A stretch of DNA of 9,695 nt from Thermoproteota archaeon (lineage in GTDB: Archaea; Thermoproteota; Thermoprotei_A; Sulfolobales; Acidilobaceae). The notes beneath the pieces are model-generated. The model was not told the origin of the DNA. It did no database searches and saw nothing but the letters and a program-made list of their open reading frames with translations. Positions 1-6,204 of this stretch are shown here, one piece after another. Position numbers and translations under genes: made by a program. Position 1 is the first letter of the stretch; every line of letters starts with the position of its first letter. Location: the NCBI GenBank assembly GCA_013152575.1, contig JAADGB010000041.1, positions 1 to 9,695 of the forward strand, in the 5' to 3' direction.

Positions 1-2059
1 ATGCGATTAGTGGGTTTACGTCTATCTCCTGGATGGCTGGGTGGTTTGCGATTATCGAAGACACTCTAATTATTGCGTTGATTATTGAGTTGATGTCTCT
101 TGGTGGCAGGTTTCTGTAGCCTTCGAGTATTCTTCTTGATTTCAGTGCTTTGATCATTCTTCTTGCACGGCACTCGTTTGTTGGTGCTAGGCTTATTGAT
201 ACGTCTTTGATGGCCTCTACGAATATTCCTCCTAGGCCGAATAGTACGATGGGGCCGAAGGAGGGGTCCCTCTTTGCTCCTATGAAGACCTCTACTCCCT
301 TCCCCGCCATTTCCTGGTATAGTACGCCTGTGATCCTGGCTTGAGGGACCCTGCTCTTCACATTGTTTATGATCTCATCGTATGCGTTTAGGGCCTCATC
401 GCCTCCCTTGACGTTTAGTATGACTCCTCCGACGTCTGACTTGTGAATTATGTCTGGGGATACTATCTTTGCCACTAGTGGCTCGTCTAGCCCGGCGATA
501 CAGTATTGGACCTCCTCCCTGCTGGTTGCTAGGCAGTAGTTCGCTACAGGGACCCCGTAGGCTTCGAGGACGGCGAGGGCCTCGTGTTCTAGGAGTTTGC
601 TTCTACCCTCCCTCATCGCCTTCATTAGTATCTCTTCTACTACTGGCTGTGCCTCTATGCCTCCACCTAGGGGGCATAGTGGTTTGGATGCCTCGATTAT
701 CGCGTAGAGGGAGCTTGCGGCGCGGTCGGGCATAGTGTATGTGGGGATTCCCCTAGAGTCTAGGTAGTCTTTTACTAGGTCTCCATAGTCTGAGCCTATC
801 GTCATTGCTACGCCCGGCTTCTTATTCTTCCATATCCAGTCAGCTATGATGTCGGCTACACGTATGCTCATTGTTGCTGGCTGGACTGGGGCGAGGACTA
901 GGACTGAGTCGAAGAAGTCTTCTCCCTCTAGGCTCTCCAGGACCAGCTTGTAGTCATCGTCTGTGGCTTGACCGGTTAGGTCTATGGGGTTTGATAATGC
1001 AACTATTGGTGGGAGTTTCTCCGCTAGCCTCCTCTTTACATCCTCGGGTATGGGCGGTATGCTTAGCCCCTTGAGTGCGAGGGCGTCGGTAGCGATTACT
1101 CCTGGCCCTCCAGCGTTTGTTAGGACTAGGACTCTGCCCTCGGCTTTTAGGTGTGACATGTACGCGAGGGCTTTGGCCCAGTCAACGAACTCCGTCGCGT
1201 TCCCGGCCTCGACGGCTCCCGCTTCCCGTATTGCCGCTTTGAATACATTGTAGTCTCCTGCCAGTGCCGCCGTATGGCTTTTCGCCGCCCGTGAGCCTGT
1301 GGTGGTCCGGCCTCCCTTCAGTATAACTACTGTTTTCCCGTTGTCTCTGGCTTTTCGTATCGCCTCTACTAGTGGTCGTCCTCGTCCCGGGGAGACTCCC
1401 TCTATGTATACCATTATGGTTCTCACGTACTCTTGGGATGCGTAGTAGTCTATGATGTCTGCCTCGTCTACGTCGGCCTTGTTGCCTATGTTTATCGCCT
1501 TCACTATGCCTACTCCCTCGTTGGCGAGCCAGTCCATCATTGTAGTTAGGAAGGCGCCGCTCTGGCTCACAACCGCGATGTAGCCTCTCGGGGGTCTCTT
1601 CATCTTCTCTGGTGGGAGGAAGAACGTGTCTAGCCCGTTGACTGTATTGTATACTCCTATACAGTTGGGTCCGACTATCCTTACACCGTACTTCCTGGCG
1701 GTCTCAACTAATTGCTCTTGGAGCTTTGCTCCTTCGCCCCCCGTCTCGGCGAATCCCCCTGCTACGATTATCGCTCCCTTTACTCCCTTCTCGCCGGCCT
1801 CACGGACGGCTTCGATTGTTCTATCAGCTCTTACAGCTATCACTGCCAGATCGACTTCGTCGGGGATGTCTAGTATGCTCGGATAGCTCCTCACGCCAAG
1901 GATCTCCTTGTATTTTGGGTTTACTGCGTAGACTCTTCCCTTGAATGACCTGGTTAGGTTTCTAAGCATCTCGTGGCTGAAGGCTCCAGGCCTACCTGAT
2001 GCACCTATGAGCGCGACGGTTTCCGGGTAGAAGAATACCTCTACTGTCTCGTTACCCAT
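1..2059 (-). CDS. Fused alpha-beta acyl-CoA synthetase (NDP-forming; acetyl-CoA synthetase, ADP-forming), 3' end cut by window
   Basis: This enzyme family converts an acyl-CoA, usually acetyl-CoA, with ADP and phosphate into the free acid, CoA and ATP; in many archaea this is the energy-conserving step of acetate formation. I translated 686 codons with no stop. A Rossmann CoA-binding domain starts with VALIGASGRPG (about residues 15-25). Ligase motifs follow: GPNCIG near 130, SQSGAF near 160, and SHTAALAG, whose His262 is the likely phosphohistidine. From about residue 470 an ATP-grasp beta domain carries IIHKSDVGGV with His539 and, later, VLFGLGGIFVEA. The last codons read NPLIA, a motif normally very near the C terminus, so only a few residues should be missing. 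The ATG at 2059 is preceded by GGGGT five bases upstream. An in-frame ATG at 2092 lacks an SD and lies upstream of the predicted transcript start. Subunits are separate in Pyrococcus but fused here. Substrate range (acetate, branched or aryl acids) cannot be read from the sequence. Confidence 0.93.
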   Translation of the reverse strand, partial: MGNETVEVFFYPETVALIGASGRPGAFSHEMLRNLTRSFKGRVYAVNPKYKEILGVRSYPSILDIPDEVDLAVIAVRADRTIEAVREAGEKGVKGAIIVAGGFAETGGEGAKLQEQLVETARKYGVRIVGPNCIGVYNTVNGLDTFFLPPEKMKRPPRGYIAVVSQSGAFLTTMMDWLANEGVGIVKAINIGNKADVDEADIIDYYASQEYVRTIMVYIEGVSPGRGRPLVEAIRKARDNGKTVVILKGGRTTTGSRAAKSHTAALAGDYNVFKAAIREAGAVEAGNATEFVDWAKALAYMSHLKAEGRVLVLTNAGGPGVIATDALALKGLSIPPIPEDVKRRLAEKLPPIVALSNPIDLTGQATDDDYKLVLESLEGEDFFDSVLVLAPVQPATMSIRVADIIADWIWKNKKPGVAMTIGSDYGDLVKDYLDSRGIPTYTMPDRAASSLYAIIEASKPLCPLGGGIEAQPVVEEILMKAMREGRSKLLEHEALAVLEAYGVPVANYCLATSREEVQYCIAGLDEPLVAKIVSPDIIHKSDVGGVILNVKGGDEALNAYDEIINNVKSRVPQARITGVLYQEMAGKGVEVFIGAKRDPSFGPIVLFGLGGIFVEAIKDVSISLAPTNECRARRMIKALKSRRILEGYRNLPPRDINSIINAIIRVSSIIANHPAIQEIDVNPLIA

Positions 2060-2090
2060 GCCATACCCCAGCCATCTCGTTCGGAGGGCC

Positions 2091-2115
2091 ATAATAATAA
2101 CGATGGGATTATACA
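2091..2115. promoter_or_regulatory. Head-to-head promoters for the acyl-CoA synthetase and asnS
   Basis: The 87 bases between the two divergent starts contain two AT-rich, TATA-like boxes almost back to back. On the plus strand ATAATAATAA (2091-2100) lies so that transcription would begin near 2122-2126, upstream of the asnS SD. On the minus strand TGTATAATCC (2115-2106) would start transcription near 2086, upstream of the ATG at 2059. Both placements are inferred from the usual archaeal distance of about 25 bases. Confidence 0.4.
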
Positions 2116-2146
2116 GGCATATACCGGGCTTGTAGGGTGTATACTC

Positions 2147-3448
2147 GTGGCCGCGGGCTATGTCTCGACGAGGATGGTTAAGGAGTTGGAGCCGGGTTCT
2201 AGGGTTAAGGTTCGTGGATGGGTCTATAGGCATAGGGACCTCGGCAGGAAGGTCTTCATCGTATTGAGGGACGCCGACGGAATCCTCCAGCTGGTTGCTG
2301 ACGAGGCCTATACGCCACAGAAGTATGTTGAGGAGGCTAGGAATGCCTCGATAGAATCCAGCATCATCGCAGAGGGCGTCACAGCCAGGGACCCCAGGGC
2401 TCCTGGAGGAGTAGAGCTCCGGCTTGAGAGGCTGGAGATCGTGGGTCCCTCTGAGGACTTCCCTATTAAGGGTGGTGAGGGAATAGACTACCTCCTAGAT
2501 ATTAGGCACTTGTGGATTCGGAGTAGGAAGCTGACGGCTATGTGGAGGATAAGGCAGACAGCCTTCAAGGCCTTCCGAGAGTTCTTCGAGTCCAGGGGAT
2601 TCTGGGAGGTCAGCCCACCCATGCTGACCCAGGCGGCTGTTGAGGGAGGTGCTACACTGTTTAAGGTCGACTTCTTCGGCAAGCCAGCCTACTTGACTCA
2701 GAGCAGCCAGTTCTATCTGGAGGCGTTGATATTTAGTCTTGAGAGGGTGTGGACTCTAGCCCCCAGCTTCCGTGCTGAGAGGAGTAGGACGAGGAGGCAT
2801 CTCTACGAGTACTGGCACCTGGAGGCTGAGGAGGCTTGGGTCGGTATGGAGGGTGAGATGAAGCTGGTTGAGGAGCTAGTCGCTTATACTACGAAGAGGA
2901 TTCTTGAGGAGAGGCTCGAGGAGCTATCACTGTTGAAGAGGAAGACGGAGCTCCTTGAACCCGCCTTGAAGACCCCGTATCCGAGGATACGTTATGAGGA
3001 GGCTATTAGGAGGCTGCAGGGTAAGGGGGTAAAGATAGAGTATGGCGATGACCTAGGCGCTGATGAGGAGAGGCTGTTAACAGAGGATTTCGACACGCCA
3101 TTCTTCATAACACACTTCCCGATGGAGTTGAAGAGCTTCTATATGAAGCCCGACCCGCAGAACCCGAGGGAGGCGTTGGCATTCGACCTTCTAGCCCCTG
3201 AGGGAGTGGGCGAGATAGTGGGTGGTAGTGAGAGGCAGGACGATTACCAAGCGCTCTACAAGCAGATAGAGTCGAGAGGATACAACCCCGAGGACTACCA
3301 GTGGTATCTCGACCTCAGGAAGTATGGTAGCGTTCCGCACAGCGGTTTCGGCCTTGGAGTAGAGAGGTTCCTAATGTGGATAACCGGAGTCAACCATGTG
3401 AGGGACACGATACCCTTCCCGAGGTTCAGGGATAGGATATACCCGTGA
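2147..3448 (+). CDS. asnS: Asparaginyl-tRNA synthetase, archaeal type
   Basis: Charges tRNA-Asn with asparagine in two steps: ATP activation to Asn-AMP, then transfer to the tRNA 3' end. The 433-residue protein has an N-terminal OB-fold anticodon-binding domain (about 1-105, with GWVYRHRDLG near 24-33), then a class II catalytic domain. Motif 1 spans about 143-160, motif 2 is FRAERSRTRRH (208-218) and motif 3 is GFGLGVERF (400-408). I call it AsnRS rather than AspRS because of QSSQFYLEA (185-193), APEGVGEIVGGSERQDDY (350-367) and the C-terminal IYP, which match the Pyrococcus AsnRS pattern as I remember it. The OB fold rules out the asparagine-synthetase paralogue AS-AR, which lacks it. The start is GTG at 2147, with AGGGTG seven bases upstream; an internal ATG at 2174 would truncate the OB fold. 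It is the first gene of an operon with trmO, ten bases downstream. Confidence 0.95.
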   Translation: MAAGYVSTRMVKELEPGSRVKVRGWVYRHRDLGRKVFIVLRDADGILQLVADEAYTPQKYVEEARNASIESSIIAEGVTARDPRAPGGVELRLERLEIVGPSEDFPIKGGEGIDYLLDIRHLWIRSRKLTAMWRIRQTAFKAFREFFESRGFWEVSPPMLTQAAVEGGATLFKVDFFGKPAYLTQSSQFYLEALIFSLERVWTLAPSFRAERSRTRRHLYEYWHLEAEEAWVGMEGEMKLVEELVAYTTKRILEERLEELSLLKRKTELLEPALKTPYPRIRYEEAIRRLQGKGVKIEYGDDLGADEERLLTEDFDTPFFITHFPMELKSFYMKPDPQNPREALAFDLLAPEGVGEIVGGSERQDDYQALYKQIESRGYNPEDYQWYLDLRKYGSVPHSGFGLGVERFLMWITGVNHVRDTIPFPRFRDRIYP

Positions 3449-3458
3449 GGGTCCCTCT

Positions 3459-3959
3459 ATGACCCTAAACCAAGTCATATTCAATCCGATCGGCGTCGTG
3501 ACCCGCGGCATAGACGCTGTTAGTAAGGCGAGTATACGCTCGAAGATAGAGTTTGTTGGGGAGGTAAAGGTCTTCGACGAATACCTGGAGGCTCTCGAAG
3601 GGATAGAGGAGTATTCACACGTCTACATTATATCATTCCTCCACAAGGCTGAGAGGCGGACAATCACAAATGCCTCAAGACACGGGGGTCCCTCGAGGAT
3701 AGGCGTATTCTCCACCCGTTATCCCGGGAGGCCTAACCCCATAGGGTTAAGCCTGGTTGAGATAGTGGGGATTACTGGAGGGAGGCTTCTGCTCAGGGGG
3801 TTGGACCTGTATACGGGGACCCCTGTTCTTGACATTAAGCCCTATGACTACCACTCTATAGTCTGTAAGCCACGGGTCCCTAGGTGGCTCTATGAGATGT
3901 GGGCTGAGAAGAGAAGTATATATGAGGAGTATGGCTGGCCGGGTCCCTTCTGCCCTTGA
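3459..3959 (+). CDS. trmO: TrmO-family tRNA (N6-threonylcarbamoyladenosine37-N6) methyltransferase
   Basis: Members of this family (YaeB/TsaA, UPF0066) use S-adenosylmethionine to methylate t6A37 to m6t6A37 beside the anticodon of tRNAs that read ANN codons; this activity was shown for the bacterial enzyme. The 166-residue protein is a single beta-barrel-like TrmO domain: NPIGVV (9-14), EYSHVYIISFLHKA (51-64), the signature GVFSTRYPGRPNPIGLS (82-98) and LDIKPYD (124-130). It lacks the extra C-terminal domain of longer bacterial forms. The SD GAGGGT overlaps the asnS stop and sits six bases before the ATG, so the gene is almost certainly co-transcribed and possibly translationally coupled with asnS. 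It converges on the next minus-strand gene with an 11-base gap. Confidence 0.9.
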   Translation: MTLNQVIFNPIGVVTRGIDAVSKASIRSKIEFVGEVKVFDEYLEALEGIEEYSHVYIISFLHKAERRTITNASRHGGPSRIGVFSTRYPGRPNPIGLSLVEIVGITGGRLLLRGLDLYTGTPVLDIKPYDYHSIVCKPRVPRWLYEMWAEKRSIYEEYGWPGPFCP

Positions 3960-3970
3960 GCGGACTTTAC

Positions 3971-4567
3971 CTAGATGTCCCCCTTATGGTTGTGATTCGC
4001 GGCGTTTGATAGAGCGTTTATGAATTCAGCGTTCACGTCACTTATGCTGTTATAGTTGATGAAGGTGGATAGCGAGGAGCTCAACTGATCTATTGTGGCA
4101 TCGTCTGGTAATGCTGCGCAATCAATGGGTTCCGTCGAGTTTGATAGCGCGTATGCCTGTATGTTATTCTGGAGGGTTGCAAAGTAGTATTGAACACTCT
4201 CTAATGCATCCATCAACTGTTGCGGGGGTTCTTCTCCCTTAGCAACGTATGAGATGTACACGTATCTCTTCATTTGCTGTGCATTGTCAGCCCCTGACGC
4301 AAGTTGCGCCAAGAAGTAGACGTAGGAGTCCGGCTCGTTCTCTTTCAAGAGGTAGGGACTACAACCGTACTTCTCTAGACTATTCTTTAGGTTCTTCAGG
4401 GTTATTACTGCATCGTTTAGGTTCATTGCCGCGTCTTTAGCCCCGATAAACGATGACTTCTCGATGTTTGACAATGTTTTATGAGTTGTCCAGTATATCC
4501 ATCCGGATAGGCTTGCTAGTAGTATTATGATTATTAGTGATGCTTGTAGAAGTCTCGTTTGGTTCAT
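3971..4567 (-). CDS. Membrane-anchored protein of unknown function, extracytoplasmic domain predicted
   Basis: I do not recognise a family. The 198-residue product begins MNQTR, followed by a strongly hydrophobic segment at about 7-28, consistent with a signal anchor with the rest outside the cell. No lipobox cysteine is seen. The remaining 170 residues are polar and mostly helical in character, rich in Asn, Ser, Ala and Tyr. They include just two cysteines (Cys69 and Cys150), which could form a disulfide, and an NST sequon (143-145) that archaeal N-glycosylation could use. The ATG at 4567 has AGGGG five bases upstream and a good TATA box further up, so this is a real gene with its own transcript. 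It could be a surface or S-layer-associated protein, but nothing in the sequence proves a role. Confidence 0.75.
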   Translation of the reverse strand: MNQTRLLQASLIIIILLASLSGWIYWTTHKTLSNIEKSSFIGAKDAAMNLNDAVITLKNLKNSLEKYGCSPYLLKENEPDSYVYFLAQLASGADNAQQMKRYVYISYVAKGEEPPQQLMDALESVQYYFATLQNNIQAYALSNSTEPIDCAALPDDATIDQLSSSLSTFINYNSISDVNAEFINALSNAANHNHKGDI

Positions 4568-4603
4568 TTCGTCCCCTACCGGGTATTAGGCCTTATCACA
4601 CTA

Positions 4604-4620
4604 CTGTTATAAATATATTA
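4604..4620 (-). promoter_or_regulatory. Promoter of the 198-residue anchored protein
   Basis: The minus strand carries an AT-rich block ending in TTTATAAC (4613-4606). A start of transcription about 25 bases on, near 4583-4585, would give a leader of roughly 17 bases that includes the AGGGG SD. It lies in the 80-base gap after the DUF998 gene, so the two same-strand membrane genes are probably separate transcription units. Confidence 0.5.
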
Positions 4621-4647
4621 TAGAAAAGGATTATTAGATTAGTGATA

Positions 4648-5244
4648 TCACGAGTGTCTATCCTGTTGTTTGAGTTTATAGTAGTCTATGTAGACGAAGA
4701 TTGACACTATGTCTATGACTATTATCCCATATGTTTCTATGACCGCGGCGCTCGGCCAGCCGAATATACTGTCTAGTATGATGGCTATGGGGAATGCGGC
4801 GAGCGAGGAGGCGAAGCCTGCAAAGGCTAGTGGACTGCGGAGTCTCCTCCATAATCCCAGTGATGTTATTATGAGTGCTACATCTGCTTGGATAAAGAAC
4901 CATGTTGATACGAAGGTGTGGGGCCTTGTCCCGCTAGGAAATATGCCGATGAGGGCTAGGAAGACTCCGGCCAATATCATGTATGAGCCTCCCATTACCT
5001 CTATCTTGTTAGAGGCTAGTCCTGTGATTGATATGCCGTAGAGGCCTAGTAGTAGGCCTACGAGCATCAGACCGTAATTGTACAGTTCTGGGCAGCAGCT
5101 CATTGATCCGCCGAAATCACTGTATGCATGCTTTGTGAATATGAACCAGTCGCTGTTCAGGTGCCAGGATAATCCTATCACTATCCATGCTACAACTACT
5201 GCTACAGGACCAGTGTGGAGTAGTGTCCTCCAATACTTTTCCAT
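4648..5244 (-). CDS. DUF998-family multipass membrane protein
   Basis: The product has 198 residues and about six predicted membrane helices (near 11-29, 56-76, 84-103, 111-131, 139-158 and 168-187), with a short basic, polar C terminus. YSDFGG (41-46), the following YNYGLMLVGLLLGLYG stretch, and GIFPSG with a nearby RPHT (100-110) resemble the conserved pattern of DUF998 proteins, whose biochemical role is not established. A Cys-Cys pair (50-51) lies in the first loop. The ATG at 5244 has GGTG eight bases upstream. The gene is unrelated to the equally long anchored protein downstream; the shared length is chance. Confidence is high that it is a gene and moderate for the family. Confidence 0.75.
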   Translation of the reverse strand: MEKYWRTLLHTGPVAVVVAWIVIGLSWHLNSDWFIFTKHAYSDFGGSMSCCPELYNYGLMLVGLLLGLYGISITGLASNKIEVMGGSYMILAGVFLALIGIFPSGTRPHTFVSTWFFIQADVALIITSLGLWRRLRSPLAFAGFASSLAAFPIAIILDSIFGWPSAAVIETYGIIVIDIVSIFVYIDYYKLKQQDRHS

Positions 5245-5270
5245 CCTATATGCACCGGCTCGGGGTCAAG

Positions 5271-5279
5271 ATAAAATAT
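5271..5279 (-). promoter_or_regulatory. Promoter of the DUF998-type gene
   Basis: ATATTTTAT on the minus strand (5279-5271) is a fair TATA box about 30 bases before the ATG. Transcription would start near 5250, giving a nearly leaderless message. If so, the GGTG upstream of the ATG would fall at or before the transcript start and may not act as an SD. Confidence 0.35.
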
Positions 5280-5290
5280 GTTGATTTATA

Positions 5291-5299
5291 GAAAAATAA
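5291..5299 (-). terminator. T-tract terminator after the CC1-like gene
   Basis: TTATTTTTC on the minus strand lies about 18 bases after the CC1-like stop codon and just before the DUF998 promoter. Archaeal RNA polymerase commonly stops at such T-runs without a hairpin, and no strong hairpin is visible here. Confidence 0.4.
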
Positions 5300-5316
5300 T
5301 GAGTATTTAATTATGG

Positions 5317-5484
5317 CTAAGCAGGGCCTAGGATCCTGGCGATCTTCTTGCCCGTGTAGGGGCTTATGGCGAAGGCGATCTTTACCTTCCTGCCTTTCTT
5401 GGTTGTCCTGATCTCGACAGTGTACTTGTCGGTCTCGAAGGGCTTCTTAGCTACAATATCGAAGAATTTTAGCTTCTCTGCCAT
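5317..5484 (-). CDS. Small basic protein, probable CC1-type crenarchaeal DNA-binding (chromatin) protein
   Basis: The 55-residue product has 11 Lys and 3 Arg against 5 acidic residues (net about +9) and no cysteine. Its KLKFFDIVAKKPFETDKY opening and later SPYTGKKIARILG resemble, from memory, CC1, a roughly 6 kDa monomeric crenarchaeal protein that binds single- and double-stranded DNA. The core looks beta-rich. The longer open frame starts at an ATG at 5508, but a strong SD, GAGGTGG (5497-5491), lies inside that extension six bases before the ATG at 5484, which decides the start. The gene has its own promoter and T-tract terminator. An alternative is another small nucleic-acid-binding or ribosome-associated protein; the gene itself is secure. 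Confidence 0.65.
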   Translation of the reverse strand: MAEKLKFFDIVAKKPFETDKYTVEIRTTKKGRKVKIAFAISPYTGKKIARILGPA

Positions 5485-5511
5485 ACCAGTCCACCTCGTG
5501 TTCTTCATTAT

Positions 5512-5569
5512 ACTATCGCTAGGCGAGAGCCGATATAAGCGTTACGCCATGATATCATAACTATCGCTA
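5512..5569 (-). promoter_or_regulatory. Promoter and possible operator of the CC1-like gene
   Basis: The TATA box GCTTATATCG (5540-5531, minus) predicts transcription from about 5508, giving a leader of roughly 25 bases with the strong SD. Directly upstream is a perfect 10-base palindrome, ATGATATCAT (5549-5558). A 10-base direct repeat, ACTATCGCTA on the plus strand, flanks the whole element at 5512-5521 and 5560-5569. The symmetry suggests a protein-binding site, possibly autoregulatory; that part is inference. Confidence 0.45.
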
Positions 5570-5575
5570 TAAATG

Positions 5576-5896
5576 ACGACATTCTAACACTAAATTATAA
5601 TAATTGTGATCGGAAATAAGTAGAAAAGCTGTATTACCGATTACCAAGAATACCACTAATCGAACAAAAAAGCATACATAGAAAACAAGAAAAAAGGATA
5701 CGAGAACCACAATCATATAATACCTTAATCCATCTAATCAAGAGGCTCAACTACTAGATACTGATTGTAACTCCAATTGAATGGTATTACAGAACAGGAG
5801 TCAATGTAAACAGGACTACAGGCATCAATAGAGCAATCCCCAATACAGGTAAAATTATTCAGAAACGACTAGGATAACCATTGCTGGTAGCAAAAC
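5576..5896. other. AT-rich intergenic stretch without recognisable genes
   Basis: Between the CC1-like promoter and the tRNA promoter I see no open frame with a start, an SD and a family-like product on either strand. The plus strand is rich in A and poor in T and G, with A-runs near 5665-5695. Only weak repeats are visible, such as three scattered ACAGG words between about 5790 and 5850 and a 6-base inverted repeat (5638-5643/5657-5662). I find no structured RNA, origin box or mobile element remnant. Confidence 0.6.
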
Positions 5897-5908
5897 CTTG
5901 ATAAGCCC
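5897..5908 (+). promoter_or_regulatory. Probable tRNA-Arg promoter
   Basis: CTTGATAAGCCC is the best TATA-like sequence upstream of the tRNA. At the usual distance it would start transcription near 5926-5931, a few bases before the mature 5' end at 5934. It is a weak match to the consensus. Confidence 0.35.
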
Positions 5909-5933
5909 AAAAAGTACAAGGACCATAAGCGGT

Positions 5934-6041
5934 GGGCCCGTAGCTCAGCCAGGACAGAGCGCCGGCCTTCTAAGCGCATGGAAGGCCTGCCTGTGCGGGA
6001 GACGCCGGCGGTCCCGGGTTCAAATCCCGGCGGGCCCGCCA
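5934..6041 (+). tRNA. tRNA-Arg (anticodon UCU), intron-containing, CCA encoded
   Basis: The cloverleaf is complete. The acceptor stem GGGCCCG (5934-5940) pairs with CGGGCCC (6031-6037), and the D stem is GCTC/GAGC (5943-5946/5957-5960). The anticodon stem is CCGGC/GCCGG (5962-5966/6004-6008). The T stem CCGGG/CCCGG encloses a T loop of TTCAAAT (6019-6025). Bases 5969-5971 are TCT after T33, giving anticodon UCU, which reads AGA (and probably AGG), the dominant arginine codons of the neighbouring genes. The discriminator is G6038 and CCA is encoded at 6039-6041. An intron of about 30 bases interrupts the anticodon loop. The all-GC stems fit a hyperthermophile. U36 and A37 make this tRNA a potential t6A37 substrate. 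Confidence 0.95.
5973..6002 (+). other. Archaeal tRNA intron (position 37/38) with bulge-helix-bulge motif
   Basis: Placing the junctions after A37 (5972) and before C38 (6003) gives a 30-base intron. The intron stem GCGCA/TGTGC (5974-5978/5992-5996) and the anticodon stem then enclose seven bases on each side: four for the central helix and three for each bulge, as the archaeal splicing endonuclease expects. The central helix CTTC/GGGA is weak (C-A mismatch, two U-G pairs, one C-G). Shifting the junctions by one (intron 5974-6003) gives A38, the more usual base, but less regular bulges. Either version leaves the same anticodon. Confidence 0.75.
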
Positions 6042-6162
6042 CCAGCTACTCCTTAGGCCATCTTTACATCATTAGTATTATATTTATGTTTAAAATTAAC
6101 TATATAGTAGTGGAATCTAACATGTAAGTGATCTCGAAATAACTTCTATGTAAATACACTAT

Positions 6163-6170
6163 CTATAAAG
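6163..6170 (+). promoter_or_regulatory. Promoter of the 173-residue membrane protein gene
   Basis: CTATAAAG is a good TATA box. Transcription would begin near 6190-6193, so the leader would be about 13 bases and contain the GGTG SD (6194-6197). The perfect palindrome CACCGGTG (6190-6197) lies at the predicted start point. Confidence 0.5.
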
Positions 6171-6204
6171 GACCTGTTTCGGGTGTTTTCACCGGTGCTT
6201 AGGT

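Noticed and set aside
469..1253. Plus-strand open frames (469-735, 871-1074, 984-1253) and similar ones at 1626-1944
   Set aside because: All lie antisense to the well-supported acyl-CoA synthetase, have low-complexity Leu/Ser/Arg-rich products, and show no SD or family match.
4057..4089. Possible C/D box guide RNA (TTGATGA followed by CTGA)
   Set aside because: The spacing between boxes (22 bases) is wrong, the inner C'/D' boxes are absent, and it lies inside a coding gene.
4709..5041. 110-codon plus-strand frame opposite the DUF998-type gene
   Set aside because: The opposite frame encodes a coherent six-helix protein with promoter and start signals; this one is its shadow.
5484..5508. Eight-residue N-terminal extension of the CC1-like protein
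   Set aside because: The extension contains the strong SD GAGGTGG for the downstream ATG, and the predicted transcript start coincides with the upstream ATG.
5638..5662. Inverted repeat CGATTA/TAATCG with a 13-base gap
   Set aside because: Six base pairs in AT-rich DNA is expected by chance and nothing nearby depends on it.
5770..5860. Short hydrophobic minus-strand reading stretch in the intergenic region
   Set aside because: It is interrupted by stops, has no SD or promoter, and shows no resemblance to a known protein; it cannot be supported as a gene or pseudogene.
5934..6060. Integration (att) site at tRNA-Arg
   Set aside because: tRNA genes are common integration targets, but no duplicated tRNA 3' end and no integrase gene is present in the window.
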